Source: Gammaproteobacteria bacterium
Lineage (GTDB): Bacteria > Pseudomonadota > Gammaproteobacteria > Pseudomonadales > Azotimanducaceae
Length of the DNA stretch: 64,000 bases
Direction of reading: 5' to 3'
Assembly (NCBI GenBank): GCA_020832085.1
Contig: JAFIFJ010000038.1
Location: 17,680 to 81,679 of the forward strand
Both the position numbers and the translations under genes were made by a program. Shown one piece after another: positions 53,363 through 62,753 of this stretch; positions within the stretch are counted from its first letter, which is position 1; each line of letters opens with the position of its first letter. The notes under the pieces are model-generated. The model was not told the origin of the DNA. It ran no database searches and saw only the letters and a program-made list of their open reading frames with translations.

Positions 53363-53869
53363 ATGAGATTCGTCAATCCTCGCCTTGTCATCATCCTGGG
53401 GCTGCTGGGGCTGTTGTCGGCCTGCGCCGACAACTCGCAGCCGGCACGGGATTCGATGAATGCGGCCGTGGGCGCTGCTGCTGACAGCATTCCCTTGCTC
53501 GACGGCACGACGCTGTCGCTGTCCGAGCTGGAGGGGCGCTGGGTGTTCGTGAACTACTGGGCCGAATGGTGCGCGCCCTGTCGGGAAGAGATCCCGGAGC
53601 TGAATGCACTGCAGGCCGAGGCGGGGGATCGTGTTCTGGTCCTTGGCATCAACTTCGATCAGCTGCCGGTGGAGGTGATGGGACCTCAGGCGGAGAAACT
53701 GGGAATCCGCTTCGCGGTGGCCGCTGAGGATCCGCGTGACCTGCTCGGCATCACCCTGCCCGAAGTACTGCCGAGCACCTACGTCTTCGATCCCCAAGGC
53801 AATCAGGCCGGCGTCCTTCTCGGCCCCCAGGATCTCGACCAGCTGCGTGCGGCGATGCAGGAGGGGTGA
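53363..53869 (+). CDS. TlpA/ResA-like thioredoxin lipoprotein
   Basis: This 168-residue envelope protein has a lipobox at LLGLLSAC (Cys near residue 22) and the thioredoxin fold. FVNYWAEWCAPCREEIPELNAL carries the CxxC redox pair, and LPEVLPSTYVFDPQGN holds the cis-proline region. It probably reduces disulfides in the periplasm, as in cytochrome c maturation. The ATG at 53363 opens the signal sequence; an upstream frame lacks support. A hexanucleotide array follows the gene. Confidence 0.9.
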   Translation: MRFVNPRLVIILGLLGLLSACADNSQPARDSMNAAVGAAADSIPLLDGTTLSLSELEGRWVFVNYWAEWCAPCREEIPELNALQAEAGDRVLVLGINFDQLPVEVMGPQAEKLGIRFAVAAEDPRDLLGITLPEVLPSTYVFDPQGNQAGVLLGPQDLDQLRAAMQEG

Positions 53870-54253
53870 GCTCGGAACCCGCCTCTCAGGCACGACTCGT
53901 CATCCTTTGAATTGATCCGCACGGCCCGCCCGTCAGGCTATGGCCAATCGGGATCGGTATCGGTATCGCTATCGGTATCGCTATCGCTATCGCTATCGCT
54001 ATCGCTATCGCTATCGCTATCGCTATCGGTATCGCTATCGCTATCGGTATCGCTATCGCTATCGGTATCGCTATCGGTATCGCTATCGCTACATCGAAAT
54101 CGAGAGTGACCCCGATTCCGATTCCGATTCCGATCCCGATCCCGATCCCGATCCCGATCCCGATCCCGATCCCGATCCCGATCCCGATCCCGATCCCGAT
54201 CCCGATCCCGATAGCGATCCCGAGGAAACCAAATCCCCACAACCGGATGCTGA
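53870..54253. other. Convergent intergenic region filled by a hexanucleotide array
   Basis: This 384-base gap lies between the convergent TlpA-like and lytic transglycosylase genes. About 280 bases of it are simple hexamer repeats (53946-54222). Every frame through the array is stop-free and would encode Ile-Gly, Arg-Tyr, Arg-Asp or Asp-Pro repeats; I treat these as non-coding. No other gene is seen. Confidence 0.75.
53946..54222. repeat. Hexanucleotide repeat array, locus 2
   Basis: About 23 units of TATCGC/TATCGG (53946-54090) are followed by a 19-base unique spacer, then about 19 units of CGATTC and CGATCC (54110-54222), with a single CGATAG near the right end. The right block is an imperfect reverse complement of the left, so a long hairpin could form. 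About 14 GATC sites are spaced 6 bases apart in the right block. It matches the array at 21.2 kb. Confidence 0.9.
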
Positions 54254-54892
54254 TTAGTCGCAGTAGGTGAGGCCGGCCCGGTAGCAGGCTGCGAGCAGGT
54301 GGCGCACCTCTCCGGTGTCCCGGGTTCGCCAGCGCGCGTTCCAGGCCCGGAACACCCGATCCGGATAACTGAAATCCCTCACATTGCCGTGGTAGCGGGT
54401 CAGTGCCCGCACCACGTCGCCGGACTCCCGCTGCAGATAGTGGGCGAGGATGGTCATGCCGTAGCGGACATTGGTCTGAACCTCGGTGAGGTTGTCTTCG
54501 CTGCGGCCGAGCTCATGTTTCCAGAACGGCATCACCTGCATCAGGCCCTGGGCGCCGGCTGAGGAGATGGCGAAGCGGTCGAAACTGCTCTCCACCTCGA
54601 TCACGGCCATGGCCAGATCCGGGTCGATGCCATGACGGGCCGCTTCCTGCCAGACCTCGGCGAGCAGCAGCAGGCGGGCGTCCGGGTCCCGCAGGAAGCG
54701 GGCAAGCCGCGGCTCCACGGTAGCCAGCCATACTTCGGCATCGAAGCGGTCGCGGCCGTCGTCTTCGGCACTCAGGACCGCGGCCAGTTCGGCGCGGATG
54801 GCCCGCCTTTCGTCCTCGTTGGGCTCGATGGTGGCAGCCTGGACACCTGCGAGGAGCAGCCAGTAAGCCAGCCCGGCGAGCACGGCCTTCAT
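54254..54892 (-). CDS. Lytic transglycosylase, SLT domain
   Basis: This 212-residue periplasmic enzyme has a signal peptide (residues 1-19) and cleaves peptidoglycan to 1,6-anhydro-muropeptides. The catalytic Glu is in [28 protein letters not shown], the SLT signature; [13 protein letters not shown] and RYHG follow. It ends with two cysteines ([11 protein letters not shown]). It overlaps proS by 4 bases (ATGA), a pairing seen in several gammaproteobacteria. Confidence 0.92.
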   Translation of the reverse strand: MKAVLAGLAYWLLLAGVQAATIEPNEDERRAIRAELAAVLSAEDDGRDRFDAEVWLATVEPRLARFLRDPDARLLLLAEVWQEAARHGIDPDLAMAVIEVESSFDRFAISSAGAQGLMQVMPFWKHELGRSEDNLTEVQTNVRYGMTILAHYLQRESGDVVRALTRYHGNVRDFSYPDRVFRAWNARWRTRDTGEVRHLLAACYRAGLTYCD

Positions 54893-56607
54893 CGGCGCAG
54901 CGTCGCCTCGAGAAAGGTCATCACTTCGGCCATGGGGATCTGCCGTGACTCTGCATCCTGGCGCCCGCGATACTCGAGTTCGTCACTCTTCAGGCCACGG
55001 TCGCCGACGACGATGCGGTGGGGAATGCCGATCAGCTCCAGGTCGGCGAACTTCACGCCCGGTCGCTCGTCGCGGTCGTCGATGAGGACCTCGATGCCCG
55101 CTTCGCGGCACTGCTGATAGAGCTGCTCTGCCACTTCCCGCACCGCCTCCGAGCGTTGCTGGTTGAGGGGGACGATGGCGAGCTGGAAGGGGGCCACCTC
55201 CTCAGGCCAGATGATGCCCTGCTCGTCGTGGCACTGTTCGATGATGGCGCCCACCAGGCGTGTCACACCGAAGCCGTAGCAGCCCATGATCAGCGGCGCG
55301 CTGACGCCGTCCTGATCCTGGATGCGGGCATTCATGGCCTCGGAGTACTTGGTGCCGAGCTTGAAGATGTGGCCCACCTCGATGCCGCGACGGATCAGCA
55401 GCTGGCCGTTGCCGTCCGGGCTCGGGTCGCCGGCCAGGACATTACGCAGATCCGCGGTGCGCACCCGCTGGCCGTCGATGGGCAGATCCCGGGGCCAGTT
55501 GACCCCGGTCAGATGGTAGCCGTCCTCGTTGGCACCGCAGACCGTGGATGCCAGCGCCGCTGCCGAGTGGTCGATGATCACGGGAATGTTCAGTCCGAGG
55601 GGACCAATGCTTCCCGCGTCGCAGCCGGCGATGTCGCGCAGGCTGGCTGCGCTGGCGAACTTCAGCGGGCTGGCCACATCGGGCAGAGCGGCCGCCTTGA
55701 CGATGTTGAGTTCATGATCGCCGCGCAGCACCAGGGCCACTACGCCGTCGACGCCGTCCACCAGCAGCGTCTTGACGGTGGTCGCAGCATCAACCTTCAG
55801 GAAGTTGGCGACCTCCTCGATGCTGTGGGCGCCGGGAGTGGCTACGCGCTCTGGCGCACCGGGCAGGGTGGCGGTGGCGGGCGGGGGTGCCGGCGCAGGT
55901 GCCAGTTCGACGTTGGCGGCGTAAGTGTCGGCGTCGCTGATGGCGAGCTGGTCCTCGCCGGCATCGGCCAGCACATGGAATTCGTGGGATTCGGCACCGC
56001 CGATCTCGCCGGTGTCGGCCAGCACGGGACGGAAGTCGAGCCCGATGCGCTGCAGCACCCGCGTATAGCAGGCGTGCATGGCCTGATAGGTCTCATCGAG
56101 ACTGGCGCTGTCGAGGTGGAAGGAATAGGCATCCTTCATGATGAACTCCCGCGCCCGCATGACGCCGAAGCGGGGCCGGATTTCGTCGCGGAACTTGGTC
56201 TGGATCTGGTAGACGTTCAGCGGCAGCTGCCGGTAGCTCTTCAGCTCATTGCGCAAAAGGTCCGTCACCACTTCCTCGTGGGTGGGGCCGAAGCAGTAGC
56301 GTCTGCCCTGGCGATCGTCGAAGCGCAGCAGCAGGTGGCCGTAGTCCTCCCAGCGCCCGCTCTCCTCCCAGAGTTCCGCCGGCTGCACGGCGGGCATGAG
56401 GATTTCCTGGGCGCCGACCCGGTCGAGTTCTTCGCGCAGGATGGCCTCGATCCTGCGCACCACTTTCAGGCCCAGCGGCAACCAGTTGTAGATGCCGGCA
56501 CCCACACGCCGGATCAGGCCGGCGCGCAGCATGAGCTGGTGGCTGGGAATCTCCGCGTCGGCAGGGTTTTCCTTGGCGGTGGTGAGCAGGAACTGGGAAA
56601 GGCGCAT
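54889..56607 (-). CDS. proS: Prolyl-tRNA synthetase (bacterial type)
   Basis: This class II aminoacyl-tRNA synthetase of 572 residues charges tRNA-Pro. Motif 1 ([21 protein letters not shown]), motif 2 ([27 protein letters not shown]) and motif 3 near [10 protein letters not shown] are present. The YbaK-like editing insertion lies at about residues 230-400, between motifs 2 and 3, as in E. coli ProRS. The anticodon-binding domain ends the protein. MRLSQFLL at 56607 is the normal family start; an upstream frame to 56706 is rejected. Confidence 0.97.
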   Translation of the reverse strand: MRLSQFLLTTAKENPADAEIPSHQLMLRAGLIRRVGAGIYNWLPLGLKVVRRIEAILREELDRVGAQEILMPAVQPAELWEESGRWEDYGHLLLRFDDRQGRRYCFGPTHEEVVTDLLRNELKSYRQLPLNVYQIQTKFRDEIRPRFGVMRAREFIMKDAYSFHLDSASLDETYQAMHACYTRVLQRIGLDFRPVLADTGEIGGAESHEFHVLADAGEDQLAISDADTYAANVELAPAPAPPPATATLPGAPERVATPGAHSIEEVANFLKVDAATTVKTLLVDGVDGVVALVLRGDHELNIVKAAALPDVASPLKFASAASLRDIAGCDAGSIGPLGLNIPVIIDHSAAALASTVCGANEDGYHLTGVNWPRDLPIDGQRVRTADLRNVLAGDPSPDGNGQLLIRRGIEVGHIFKLGTKYSEAMNARIQDQDGVSAPLIMGCYGFGVTRLVGAIIEQCHDEQGIIWPEEVAPFQLAIVPLNQQRSEAVREVAEQLYQQCREAGIEVLIDDRDERPGVKFADLELIGIPHRIVVGDRGLKSDELEYRGRQDAESRQIPMAEVMTFLEATLRR

Positions 56608-56704
56608 GTTGGGATCCGTCAGGAACTTCGGTGATTGCCACGGTCGATGGGGCCATCGACGCTGCGGATGACGGCGCATGATCGAGATCTGTGGGTGCGA
56701 AAAC

Positions 56705-56742
56705 AAGACGCCCGGAACCTTGTCGGGTTCCGGGCGTCTTGT
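56705..56742 (-). terminator. Intrinsic terminator after the HU-like gene
   Basis: A perfect 16-bp stem (56705-56720 with 56727-56742, 6-base loop) is followed on the minus strand by TTTT. It separates the HU-like gene from proS. Confidence 0.92.
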
Positions 56743-56785
56743 GTCCGCTACCTGTGGGATCAGGTTGCCCTGTTCCCGCGCCTGA

Positions 56786-57232
56786 TTACTGCGCCATCTC
56801 CTTGAGCTTCTTCAGCGGCGTGACCTTCACCCGGACGGATGCCGGCTTGGCCGGAACGTCCATGGTTTCGCCGGGCTTGAACGGGTTGGGCACACCTTTG
56901 CGGGCGCGCTGAGCCGGTTTCTTCACGGTCTTGATCTTCAGCAGGCCGGGCAGGCTGAACTCGCCTGGTCCGCGCTTCTTGATGTGACGGTCGATGATGC
57001 TCTCGAGCTCGTCCATGACCGAGCCGACCTGTTTACGGCTGAGGCCGGTGTTGGTGGCGATTTCGGAAAGGATGCCGGTCTTGGTCATCTTTTCCTTTAC
57101 TGCGGGTTTTGCCGGAGCTGCCTTGGCAGGAGCTTTCTTTGCCGCGGCAGCAGCCTTCGGTGCAGCGGGCTTGCGCGCCGCCGGTTTGGCAGCGGCCGGT
57201 TTCTTGCGTGCAGGAGCTTTGGTTGCAGCCAT
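56786..57232 (-). CDS. HU-family DNA-binding protein with Lys/Ala/Pro-rich N-terminal tail
   Basis: This 148-residue nucleoid protein has residues 1-45 made of repeating Ala, Lys and Pro ([18 protein letters not shown]), like histone H1 tails and AlgP. Residues 48-148 form an HU/IHF domain ([32 protein letters not shown]). The DNA-intercalating arm carries [12 protein letters not shown], close to the RNPxTGE pattern with Lys-Pro in place of the usual Thr-Gly. It is monocistronic with its own terminator. Tailed HU proteins can compact DNA and bind other polyanions. Confidence 0.88.
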   Translation of the reverse strand: MAATKAPARKKPAAAKPAARKPAAPKAAAAAKKAPAKAAPAKPAVKEKMTKTGILSEIATNTGLSRKQVGSVMDELESIIDRHIKKRGPGEFSLPGLLKIKTVKKPAQRARKGVPNPFKPGETMDVPAKPASVRVKVTPLKKLKEMAQ

Positions 57233-57720
57233 GCGTGGATCCCTTCAGCTGGTGTGATGTCGACCGGACCTGACAGTGGCCGGCCGCTCGACAGCTTCGC
57301 CCCATCCCCTGAAGCTTTATGCTGCCGACGACGTTATAGCCCAACGATTAAGGGGGCGGCAAGCGCCATGCGTCGGAAAACACTGAAAAAATAGAGTTTT
57401 CGAACCCCGGAAGGCTCCGGAGTCGAGTTTTGTTAGGTATTTCGCCTTCCGGAGCACCGTGCGGCGCTTGCGGTCGGACCCGTGAAGGGGCATTCGGCCA
57501 CCCGGTCAGGCGGCCGCGGCCCGGAGTAACACCCGGGTGATCTCACCCCGAGACGGTCACCCCCGAGGCTTGCTTCGGCGCGGCACAGGGGTAGTATCGC
57601 GCCGGTCATTTCGCACCGGGCGAGGACGGTCGGGGCCTGGGCTTGAAACAACAGACCCTCAACCCCATGGATGCCATTGGGTTCCGCGCCCGCAAAGGCG
57701 CTTTCTAGGAAGGGAAGACG
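57233..57720. other. Divergent intergenic region, HU-like and FmdB genes
   Basis: This 488-base gap has no credible gene. It holds the HU-like promoter (57333-57362), an AT-rich patch at 57370-57445, an inverted repeat CCGGAAGGC (57407-57415) with GCCTTCCGG (57444-57452), and near 57590 a GGGTAGTAT -10 candidate for fmdB. A TTCGAAA near 57400 on the minus strand looks like a tRNA T-loop, but no tRNA folds around it. Confidence 0.55.
57333..57362 (-). promoter_or_regulatory. Probable promoter of the HU-like gene
   Basis: On the minus strand TTGCCG (57362-57357) and TATAAC (57338-57333) are 18 bases apart, about 100 bases before the ATG. Confidence 0.55.
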
Positions 57721-58071
57721 ATGCCGATCTACGAGTATCAGTGTGACAGCTGCGGTGCGAACTTCGATGCCATCCAGAAATTCAGCGATGCGCCGCTTTC
57801 GGCCTGTCGCCAGTGCGGCGCGGAAGGTGTGCGCAAACTGCTCTCCGCTCCCTCCTTTCGCCTCAAGGGTGGCGGCTGGTACGAGACCGATTTCAAGAAC
57901 AAGAACCAGCGCAACGTGGTCAAGAAGGACGGTGATGGCGGCAGCGCCGGCAGCGGCACCGACTCCGGTGGCAGCGCCAGCAAGGGTGACGGCGCAGGCA
58001 AGGATGGCGGCTCGACGAAGACTTCCTCCGGCAGTGACAGCGGCGGATCCGGATCGGCAACGGCTGCCTGA
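57721..58071 (+). CDS. FmdB-family zinc-ribbon protein
   Basis: This 116-residue small protein has MPIYEYQCDSCG and ACRQCG giving two CxxC pairs that bind zinc. FRLKGGGWYETDF is the second conserved block of FmdB proteins. The last 45 residues are a Gly/Ser/Lys low-complexity tail. AGGAAGGGAA precedes the ATG. It lies upstream of aspS, as in many gammaproteobacteria. The role is unknown; a regulatory function was proposed for the namesake. Confidence 0.88.
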   Translation: MPIYEYQCDSCGANFDAIQKFSDAPLSACRQCGAEGVRKLLSAPSFRLKGGGWYETDFKNKNQRNVVKKDGDGGSAGSGTDSGGSASKGDGAGKDGGSTKTSSGSDSGGSGSATAA

Positions 58072-58253
58072 GGTCTGGATCCGGCCTCGGGCCTGCAGAG
58101 ACAGGCCCCGACTTTGTGGTAGCATCGCCGCCGCTTGCGCGGCACCCGCACCGTTCTCCCGGGACATTCAGGCCATCTTTCGCTTTTCCTAGGCCCTGGG
58201 ACGATCAGCCGTGAGGCCGCGCGCTTCCGGTTTGTCGTTTTTCAGGATCGCCA

Positions 58254-60068
58254 ATGGTCATGCGCAGTCACTACTGTGGTCAGCTCCGTGCAGAGCACGT
58301 GGGCGAGGAAGTCCAGCTTTGCGGCTGGGTGCAACGTCGGCGTGATCACGGCGGCGTGATCTTCCTCGATCTGCGCGATCGGGAAGGTATCGCCCAGGTC
58401 GTCTTCGACCCCGACACCGAGGCCAGCTTTGCGCTGGCGGATCGGGTCCGCAGCGAGTACGTGCTGAGGATCACCGGCCGGGTGCGCGCGCGCCCGGAGG
58501 GCACCGTCAACCCCGACATGCTGACCGGTGAGATCGAAGTGCTCGGGCACGAGATCGAAGTGCTCAATCCCTCCGAGACGCCTCCGTTTCAGCTCGACGC
58601 CTGGTCGGATGCCGGCGAGGACGTGCGCCTGAAGTTCCGCTATCTGGACCTGCGCCGGCCTGAGATGCAGGCCCGACTGGCGCTGCGCGCCCGTGCCGTG
58701 AGCGCCATTCGTCGCTACTACGAGGACAACGGCTTCATCGACGTGGAGACGCCGGTGCTGACCCGGGCGACGCCGGAAGGCGCGCGGGATTACCTGGTTC
58801 CGAGCCGGACCCATCCCGGCAGCTTCTTTGCCTTGCCCCAGTCGCCCCAGCTCTTCAAGCAGCTGCTGATGATCGGTGGCCTCGATCGCTACTACCAGAT
58901 CGCCCGCTGCTTCCGCGACGAGGATCTGCGCGCTGACCGCCAGCCCGAGTTCACCCAGCTCGACGTGGAGCTGTCGTTCACCGACGAAGAAGAGGTGATG
59001 ACGCTCACCGAGAACATGCTCAGGAAGCTGTTCGCCGAAGTGCTCGACGTGCAGCTGCCCGAGTTTCCCCGGCTGACCTGGCACGACGCCATGTCCCGTT
59101 TCGGCTCGGACAAACCCGATCTGCGCAACCCGCTGGAACTGGTGGACGTGGCGGACCTGATGGCGGCGGTGGAATTCAAGGTCTTCGCCGGCCCGGCCAA
59201 GGATCCCGGTGGGCGGGTGGCGGCTTTGCGCGCCCCGGGCGGTGCTGTGCTGTCGCGCAAGGTCATCGACGACTACACCGGCTTCGTCGCCCAGTACGGT
59301 GCCCGCGGGTTGGCCTACATCAAGGTCAACGACCGCAGCGCCGGTATCGAGGGGCTGCAGTCGCCCATCATCAAGTTTCTGCCGGCGGAGGTCGTCGAGG
59401 CGGTACTCGACCGGGTCGGAGCAGAGGATGGCGATCTGGTGTTCTTCGGCGCCGACACCTTTGATGTGGTGTGTGAATCCTTGGGCGCCCTGCGCAATCG
59501 GCTGGCCCGGGACCTCGATCTCATCGGCGCGGGTTTCGCGCCCTGCTGGGTGACCCGGTTCCCCATGTTCGAACGCAGTCGCGAGGGTCATCTCACGCCT
59601 TTGCATCACCCGTTCACGGCGCCGGCCTGCACGCCAGAAGACCTGCTGGCCGATCCCGCCAAGGCCCTGTCCCGGGCCTATGACGTGGTGCTCAACGGCT
59701 ATGAACTCGGTGGCGGCAGCATCCGGATCCACCGCGAGGACATGCAGCGGGCGGTGTTCGAGATCCTGAAGCTCGGCCAGGAGGCGGACGTGCGCTTTGG
59801 CTTCCTGCTCGACGCCCTGCGCTATGGCTGCCCGCCTCACGGCGGTATCGCGCTGGGCATCGATCGGCTGGTCATGCTCATGGCGGGGGCCGCTGCCATC
59901 CGTGACGTGATTGCGTTCCCGAAGACCCAGACGGCATCCTGTCTCATGACGTCGGCACCGAGTGCGGTGGATGCGCATCAGCTGCGCGATCTGCACATCA
60001 GGTTGCGTGAAGCTGTGGTCCGCGAAGCCCCGGCCAAAGACGGCCAGGACGGCAGCGGAAAGACCTGA
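58254..60068 (+). CDS. aspS: Aspartyl-tRNA synthetase (probably non-discriminating)
   Basis: This class IIb synthetase of 604 residues has an N-terminal OB-fold anticodon domain (residues 1-105), catalytic motifs [18 protein letters not shown] (motif 2) and [13 protein letters not shown] (motif 3), and the bacterial GAD insertion (about 290-420). In the anticodon region RRRDHGG has His where E. coli has Leu, and RPEG has Gly where E. coli has Lys. This pair marks the non-discriminating enzyme of Pseudomonas aeruginosa, which also charges tRNA-Asn. AGGA 6 bases upstream favours the ATG at 58254 over 58260. Confidence 0.96.
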   Translation: MVMRSHYCGQLRAEHVGEEVQLCGWVQRRRDHGGVIFLDLRDREGIAQVVFDPDTEASFALADRVRSEYVLRITGRVRARPEGTVNPDMLTGEIEVLGHEIEVLNPSETPPFQLDAWSDAGEDVRLKFRYLDLRRPEMQARLALRARAVSAIRRYYEDNGFIDVETPVLTRATPEGARDYLVPSRTHPGSFFALPQSPQLFKQLLMIGGLDRYYQIARCFRDEDLRADRQPEFTQLDVELSFTDEEEVMTLTENMLRKLFAEVLDVQLPEFPRLTWHDAMSRFGSDKPDLRNPLELVDVADLMAAVEFKVFAGPAKDPGGRVAALRAPGGAVLSRKVIDDYTGFVAQYGARGLAYIKVNDRSAGIEGLQSPIIKFLPAEVVEAVLDRVGAEDGDLVFFGADTFDVVCESLGALRNRLARDLDLIGAGFAPCWVTRFPMFERSREGHLTPLHHPFTAPACTPEDLLADPAKALSRAYDVVLNGYELGGGSIRIHREDMQRAVFEILKLGQEADVRFGFLLDALRYGCPPHGGIALGIDRLVMLMAGAAAIRDVIAFPKTQTASCLMTSAPSAVDAHQLRDLHIRLREAVVREAPAKDGQDGSGKT

Positions 60069-60110
60069 TCGGGCACTGCCACAAGGCGACAGTTCGGGAG
60101 ACAGACGGAC

Positions 60111-60851
60111 ATGGCCGGCCATAGCAAGTGGGCCAACATCAAGCACCGCAAGGCGCGTCAGGACGCCTCCCGCGGCAAGCTCTGGACCAAGCTCATCCGC
60201 GAGATCACCGTGGCCGCCCGCCAGGGCGGTGGTGAAGTCGCGGACAACCCGCGCCTGCGGGCCGCGGTGGACAAGGCCATGGGCGCAAACATGCCCAAGG
60301 ACACCATCGAGCGCGCCATCGCCCGTGGAGTCGGTGGCGGCGAGGGCGATCAGGTCGAGGAACTCACCTACGAGGGCTATGGGCCCGGCGGTGTCGCGAT
60401 CTACGTCGAGGTCATGACCGACAACCGCAACCGGACCGTGGCGGAAGTTCGCCACGCCTTCAGCAAACATGGCGGCAATCTCGGCACCGATGGCTCGGTG
60501 GCCTACCTCTTCGACAAGCAGGGTGTGATCAGCTTCGCTCCCGGTGCCGACGAGGAAGTCATTCTCGAAGCCGCCCTGGAAACCGGTGCCGAAGACGTCC
60601 GCAGCAACGACGATGACTCCATCACCGTGGTGACCACGCCGGAGACCTTCGGCTGTGTTCACGATGCCCTGGTGGAACGGGGCCTCGAACCGGACGACGC
60701 CGAGGTCAGCTGGGTGCCCGAAGTGTGGACCCCCGTCGATGCCGAGACCTCGGTCACGGTGGTCAAGCTCATCGAGACCCTCGAAGATCTTGACGACGTC
60801 CAGGCCGTCCACTCCAACGGCGATTTCGACTACACCCTGATCAACCGCTGA
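60111..60851 (+). CDS. yebC: YebC/PmpR family protein
   Basis: This 246-residue protein has [32 protein letters not shown], the strongly conserved YebC N-terminus; three alpha/beta domains follow. Members act as transcription regulators and, in recent work, as ribosome-associated factors that help translate proline stretches. It lies between aspS and ruvC, the order known from E. coli and relatives. The ATG at 60111 has GACA-rich rather than strong ribosome-site sequence upstream. Confidence 0.96.
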   Translation: MAGHSKWANIKHRKARQDASRGKLWTKLIREITVAARQGGGEVADNPRLRAAVDKAMGANMPKDTIERAIARGVGGGEGDQVEELTYEGYGPGGVAIYVEVMTDNRNRTVAEVRHAFSKHGGNLGTDGSVAYLFDKQGVISFAPGADEEVILEAALETGAEDVRSNDDDSITVVTTPETFGCVHDALVERGLEPDDAEVSWVPEVWTPVDAETSVTVVKLIETLEDLDDVQAVHSNGDFDYTLINR

Positions 60852-61176
60852 CTGGCTTCGATCGAGCTTCCGCGGATCGGCCCCCTGCGCTGCAGGAGCC
60901 CTGTTGCGCGCCATCCCTGGCGCGTCCCGCCTTTCGTTCCCAGCGAAATGCGCCCACAGACGAAGCGAGCGCGTCGAGCGATGAGCCCGAATCGAGCGGC
61001 TCGCTGCTGTGGGAAGTTTCCCGCAGCGCAGCGAAGGGGAACGATGGCGTGGCGCTGTCCGCGGGCGACGACATCAGCCTTCGCTGATTCACCTCGGCAT
61101 CGGCGCAACGCCACTGCGTACGCGGAGCATGGCGACGGGCTAGAATGCCCGCCATGGCCGTTGCAGATCAGATTCC
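60852..61176. other. Repeat-containing gap between yebC and ruvC
   Basis: This 325-base gap holds no gene. It contains one copy of the CTGTTG-GCGCC-type repeat (60901-60928), an 18-base segment shared with the gap after ruvA (60944-60961), and a TAGAAT -10 candidate for ruvC at 61141-61146. Confidence 0.6.
60901..60961. repeat. Dispersed intergenic repeat, copy A
   Basis: CTGTTGCGCGCCATCCCTGG (60901-60920) and, 23 bases on, CGAAATGCGCCCACAGAC (60944-60961). Both parts recur after ruvA, the second exactly (62736-62753). Confidence 0.75.
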
Positions 61177-61725
61177 ATGACCATCATCCTCGGCATCGAC
61201 CCCGGATCCCGGGTGACCGGCTACGGCCTGCTGCGGGTGACGGGCAACCGTCATCAGCACGTGGCCAGCGGCTGCATTCGCACCGGCAGCGGCGAGCTGC
61301 CCGCCCGGCTCGAACGCATCCACGCCGGCCTGACTGCGGTCATCGCGGAACACGCACCGGCCCAGTGCGCCATCGAGAAGGTCTTCGTTCACCGCAGCAA
61401 CGAATCGGCGCTGAAACTCGGACATGCCCGTGGCGTGGCGCTGCTGACGGCGGTGCTGGCCGGTCTCGACGTGGCCGAGTACGGCGCCACCACCATCAAG
61501 CAGGCGGTGGTGGGCACCGGGCGGGCGGACAAGGATCAGGTGGCGCACATGGTGAAGGCGCTGCTCGGTCTGCAGGCCAAACTCGAACCCGATGCGGCGG
61601 ACGCGCTGGCCATCGCCATCTGCCACGCCCACAGCAGTGCCTCGCCACTGCTCGCGGCGGGCGCACGTCGATCCCGCGGTCGCTCACGCCGCCTGCGGGC
61701 CCTGCCGGCTTCATCGGAGAAGTGA
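61177..61725 (+). CDS. ruvC: Crossover junction endonuclease RuvC
   Basis: This 182-residue Holliday junction resolvase has the RNase H-like fold. ILGIDPGSRVTGYG holds the first catalytic Asp. AIEKVFVHRSNESALKLGHARG holds a catalytic Glu, and the Asp pair is in LEPDAADALAIAICH. The C-terminus after residue 160 is Arg/Ser-rich and varies between species. ruvA follows 4 bases later. A TAGAAT -10 lies 36 bases upstream. Confidence 0.96.
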   Translation: MTIILGIDPGSRVTGYGLLRVTGNRHQHVASGCIRTGSGELPARLERIHAGLTAVIAEHAPAQCAIEKVFVHRSNESALKLGHARGVALLTAVLAGLDVAEYGATTIKQAVVGTGRADKDQVAHMVKALLGLQAKLEPDAADALAIAICHAHSSASPLLAAGARRSRGRSRRLRALPASSEK

Positions 61726-61729
61726 CGCC

Positions 61730-62350
61730 TTGATCGGACATTTGCGCGGAACCCTGCTCGAGCGTCGGCCACCGACCCTGATCGTCGAGGCCCAAGGAGT
61801 GGGCTACGAGGTGGAAGCACCGCTGTCGGCCTTCTACGACCTGCCTGCCGACGGCGATGAAGTGACGCTGCATGTCCACATGGTGGTGCGGGAGGATGCG
61901 CAGCTGCTGTTCGGGTTTCGCCACCGGTCCGAGCGGGATCTCTTTCGCAGCCTGATCCGGGTCAATGGGGTCGGCCCCAAACTGGCCCTGACCCTGCTGT
62001 CGGGGATCGAGCCCCGGGAGTTTGTCCGCTGCGTGCAGGAGGGTGATGTGGCGACCCTGGTGCGCCTGCCGGGCGTCGGCCGCAAGACCGCCGAGAGGCT
62101 GGTGGTGGAGATGCGCGACCGCCTCGCCGTCATCTTCGGCGAGATGCTGCCGCCGGAACTCGATGCCGATTCCGGCGCGGCACCGCAGCCGAGGTCTCCG
62201 TCGCGGGTCACCGAGGAGGCGGAAGGGGCATTGATCACCCTGGGCTACAAACCCACCGAAGCTGCCCGGGCCATCCATGCGGCCTACGAAGACGGCATGA
62301 CCACCGAGGAAGTGATCCGCAGCGCCCTGCGCCGGATGGTCGGTTCCTGA
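61730..62350 (+). CDS. ruvA: Holliday junction DNA helicase subunit RuvA
   Basis: This 206-residue protein binds four-way junctions and recruits the RuvB motor. It has MIGHLRGTLLERRPPTLIVEAQGVGYEVE as the OB-fold domain, tandem helix-hairpin-helix motifs (VNGVGPKLALTLLSG and LPGVGRKTAERLVVEM), and a C-terminal RuvB-binding domain (ALITLGYKPTEAARAIHAAY). The start is TTG 61730 with GGAGAA 8 bases upstream; no ATG or GTG is in a sensible place. ruvB, normally next, is absent; a repeat-rich gap follows. Confidence 0.96.
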   Translation: MIGHLRGTLLERRPPTLIVEAQGVGYEVEAPLSAFYDLPADGDEVTLHVHMVVREDAQLLFGFRHRSERDLFRSLIRVNGVGPKLALTLLSGIEPREFVRCVQEGDVATLVRLPGVGRKTAERLVVEMRDRLAVIFGEMLPPELDADSGAAPQPRSPSRVTEEAEGALITLGYKPTEAARAIHAAYEDGMTTEEVIRSALRRMVGS

Positions 62351-62480
62351 TCGGCTCGGATGCTGGCTGCCATCGATCGACCGGACTCAGTTGGTCTCTC
62401 TGCTGCGCTACGCGAGCCTCTTATGGAACATACGACAACCCTTTGATTTTAAAACAACTTTCCAGATTGGGACAGCCTTT

Positions 62481-62512
62481 GTGGGAGAGCCCTATTCGCG
62501 CAGCGAATGGGC
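62481..62512 (+). repeat. REP-like element (GTGG type)
   Basis: GTGGGAGA is followed by GCCC-T-ATTCGC, the loop GCA, then GCGAATGGGC, a stem broken only by one bulged T. Its inverted partner is CTCCCACA at 62805-62812, so the whole gap may be a composite REPIN. Confidence 0.6.
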
Positions 62513-62600
62513 CGATTGCGAGGCGTTGTGCCGAAGCTGAAGGCACCGGATTCGCTGCACGTCATGCGAATCGGCGCATCGCCCTGCGGGCGCTAGCGCT

Positions 62601-62753
62601 CTGTTGCGCGCCATCCATGGCGCGCCCCGCTTCGCGGCGCACTGCGTGCGACGCATTTCGCTGTTGAGCGCCGTCCATGGCGCTCACCCTGCGGGCGCTG
62701 CGCGACCTGTTTCGCTCCACGCGAAACAGGCCAGACGAAATGCGCCCACAGAC
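62601..62753. repeat. Dispersed intergenic repeat, copies B and C
   Basis: CTGTTGCGCGCCATCCATGG (62601-62620) and CTGTTGAGCGCCGTCCATGG (62661-62680) repeat the unit found at 60901. The perfect hairpin CCTGTTTCGC-5-GCGAAACAGG (62706-62730) and the shared CGAAATGCGCCCACAGAC (62736-62753) follow. Confidence 0.75.

Noticed and set aside
53886..54257. Stop-free frames of about 100-118 codons in the repeat array (Ile-Gly, Arg-Tyr/Asp-Pro, Arg-Asp)
   Set aside because: Any 6-base repeat lacking stops stays open in all frames. The encoded repeats differ between the two arrays apart from Asp-Pro, and no good ribosome site is present.
57385..57460. Possible tRNA from a TTCGAAA T-loop-like sequence on the minus strand
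   Set aside because: No 5-bp T-stem, acceptor stem or anticodon arm can be drawn around it.
58242..60914. 890-codon open frame antisense to aspS and yebC
   Set aside because: It exactly mirrors two strongly conserved genes; its product is His/Arg/Gly-rich without domains. It is a by-product of high GC third positions on the sense strand.
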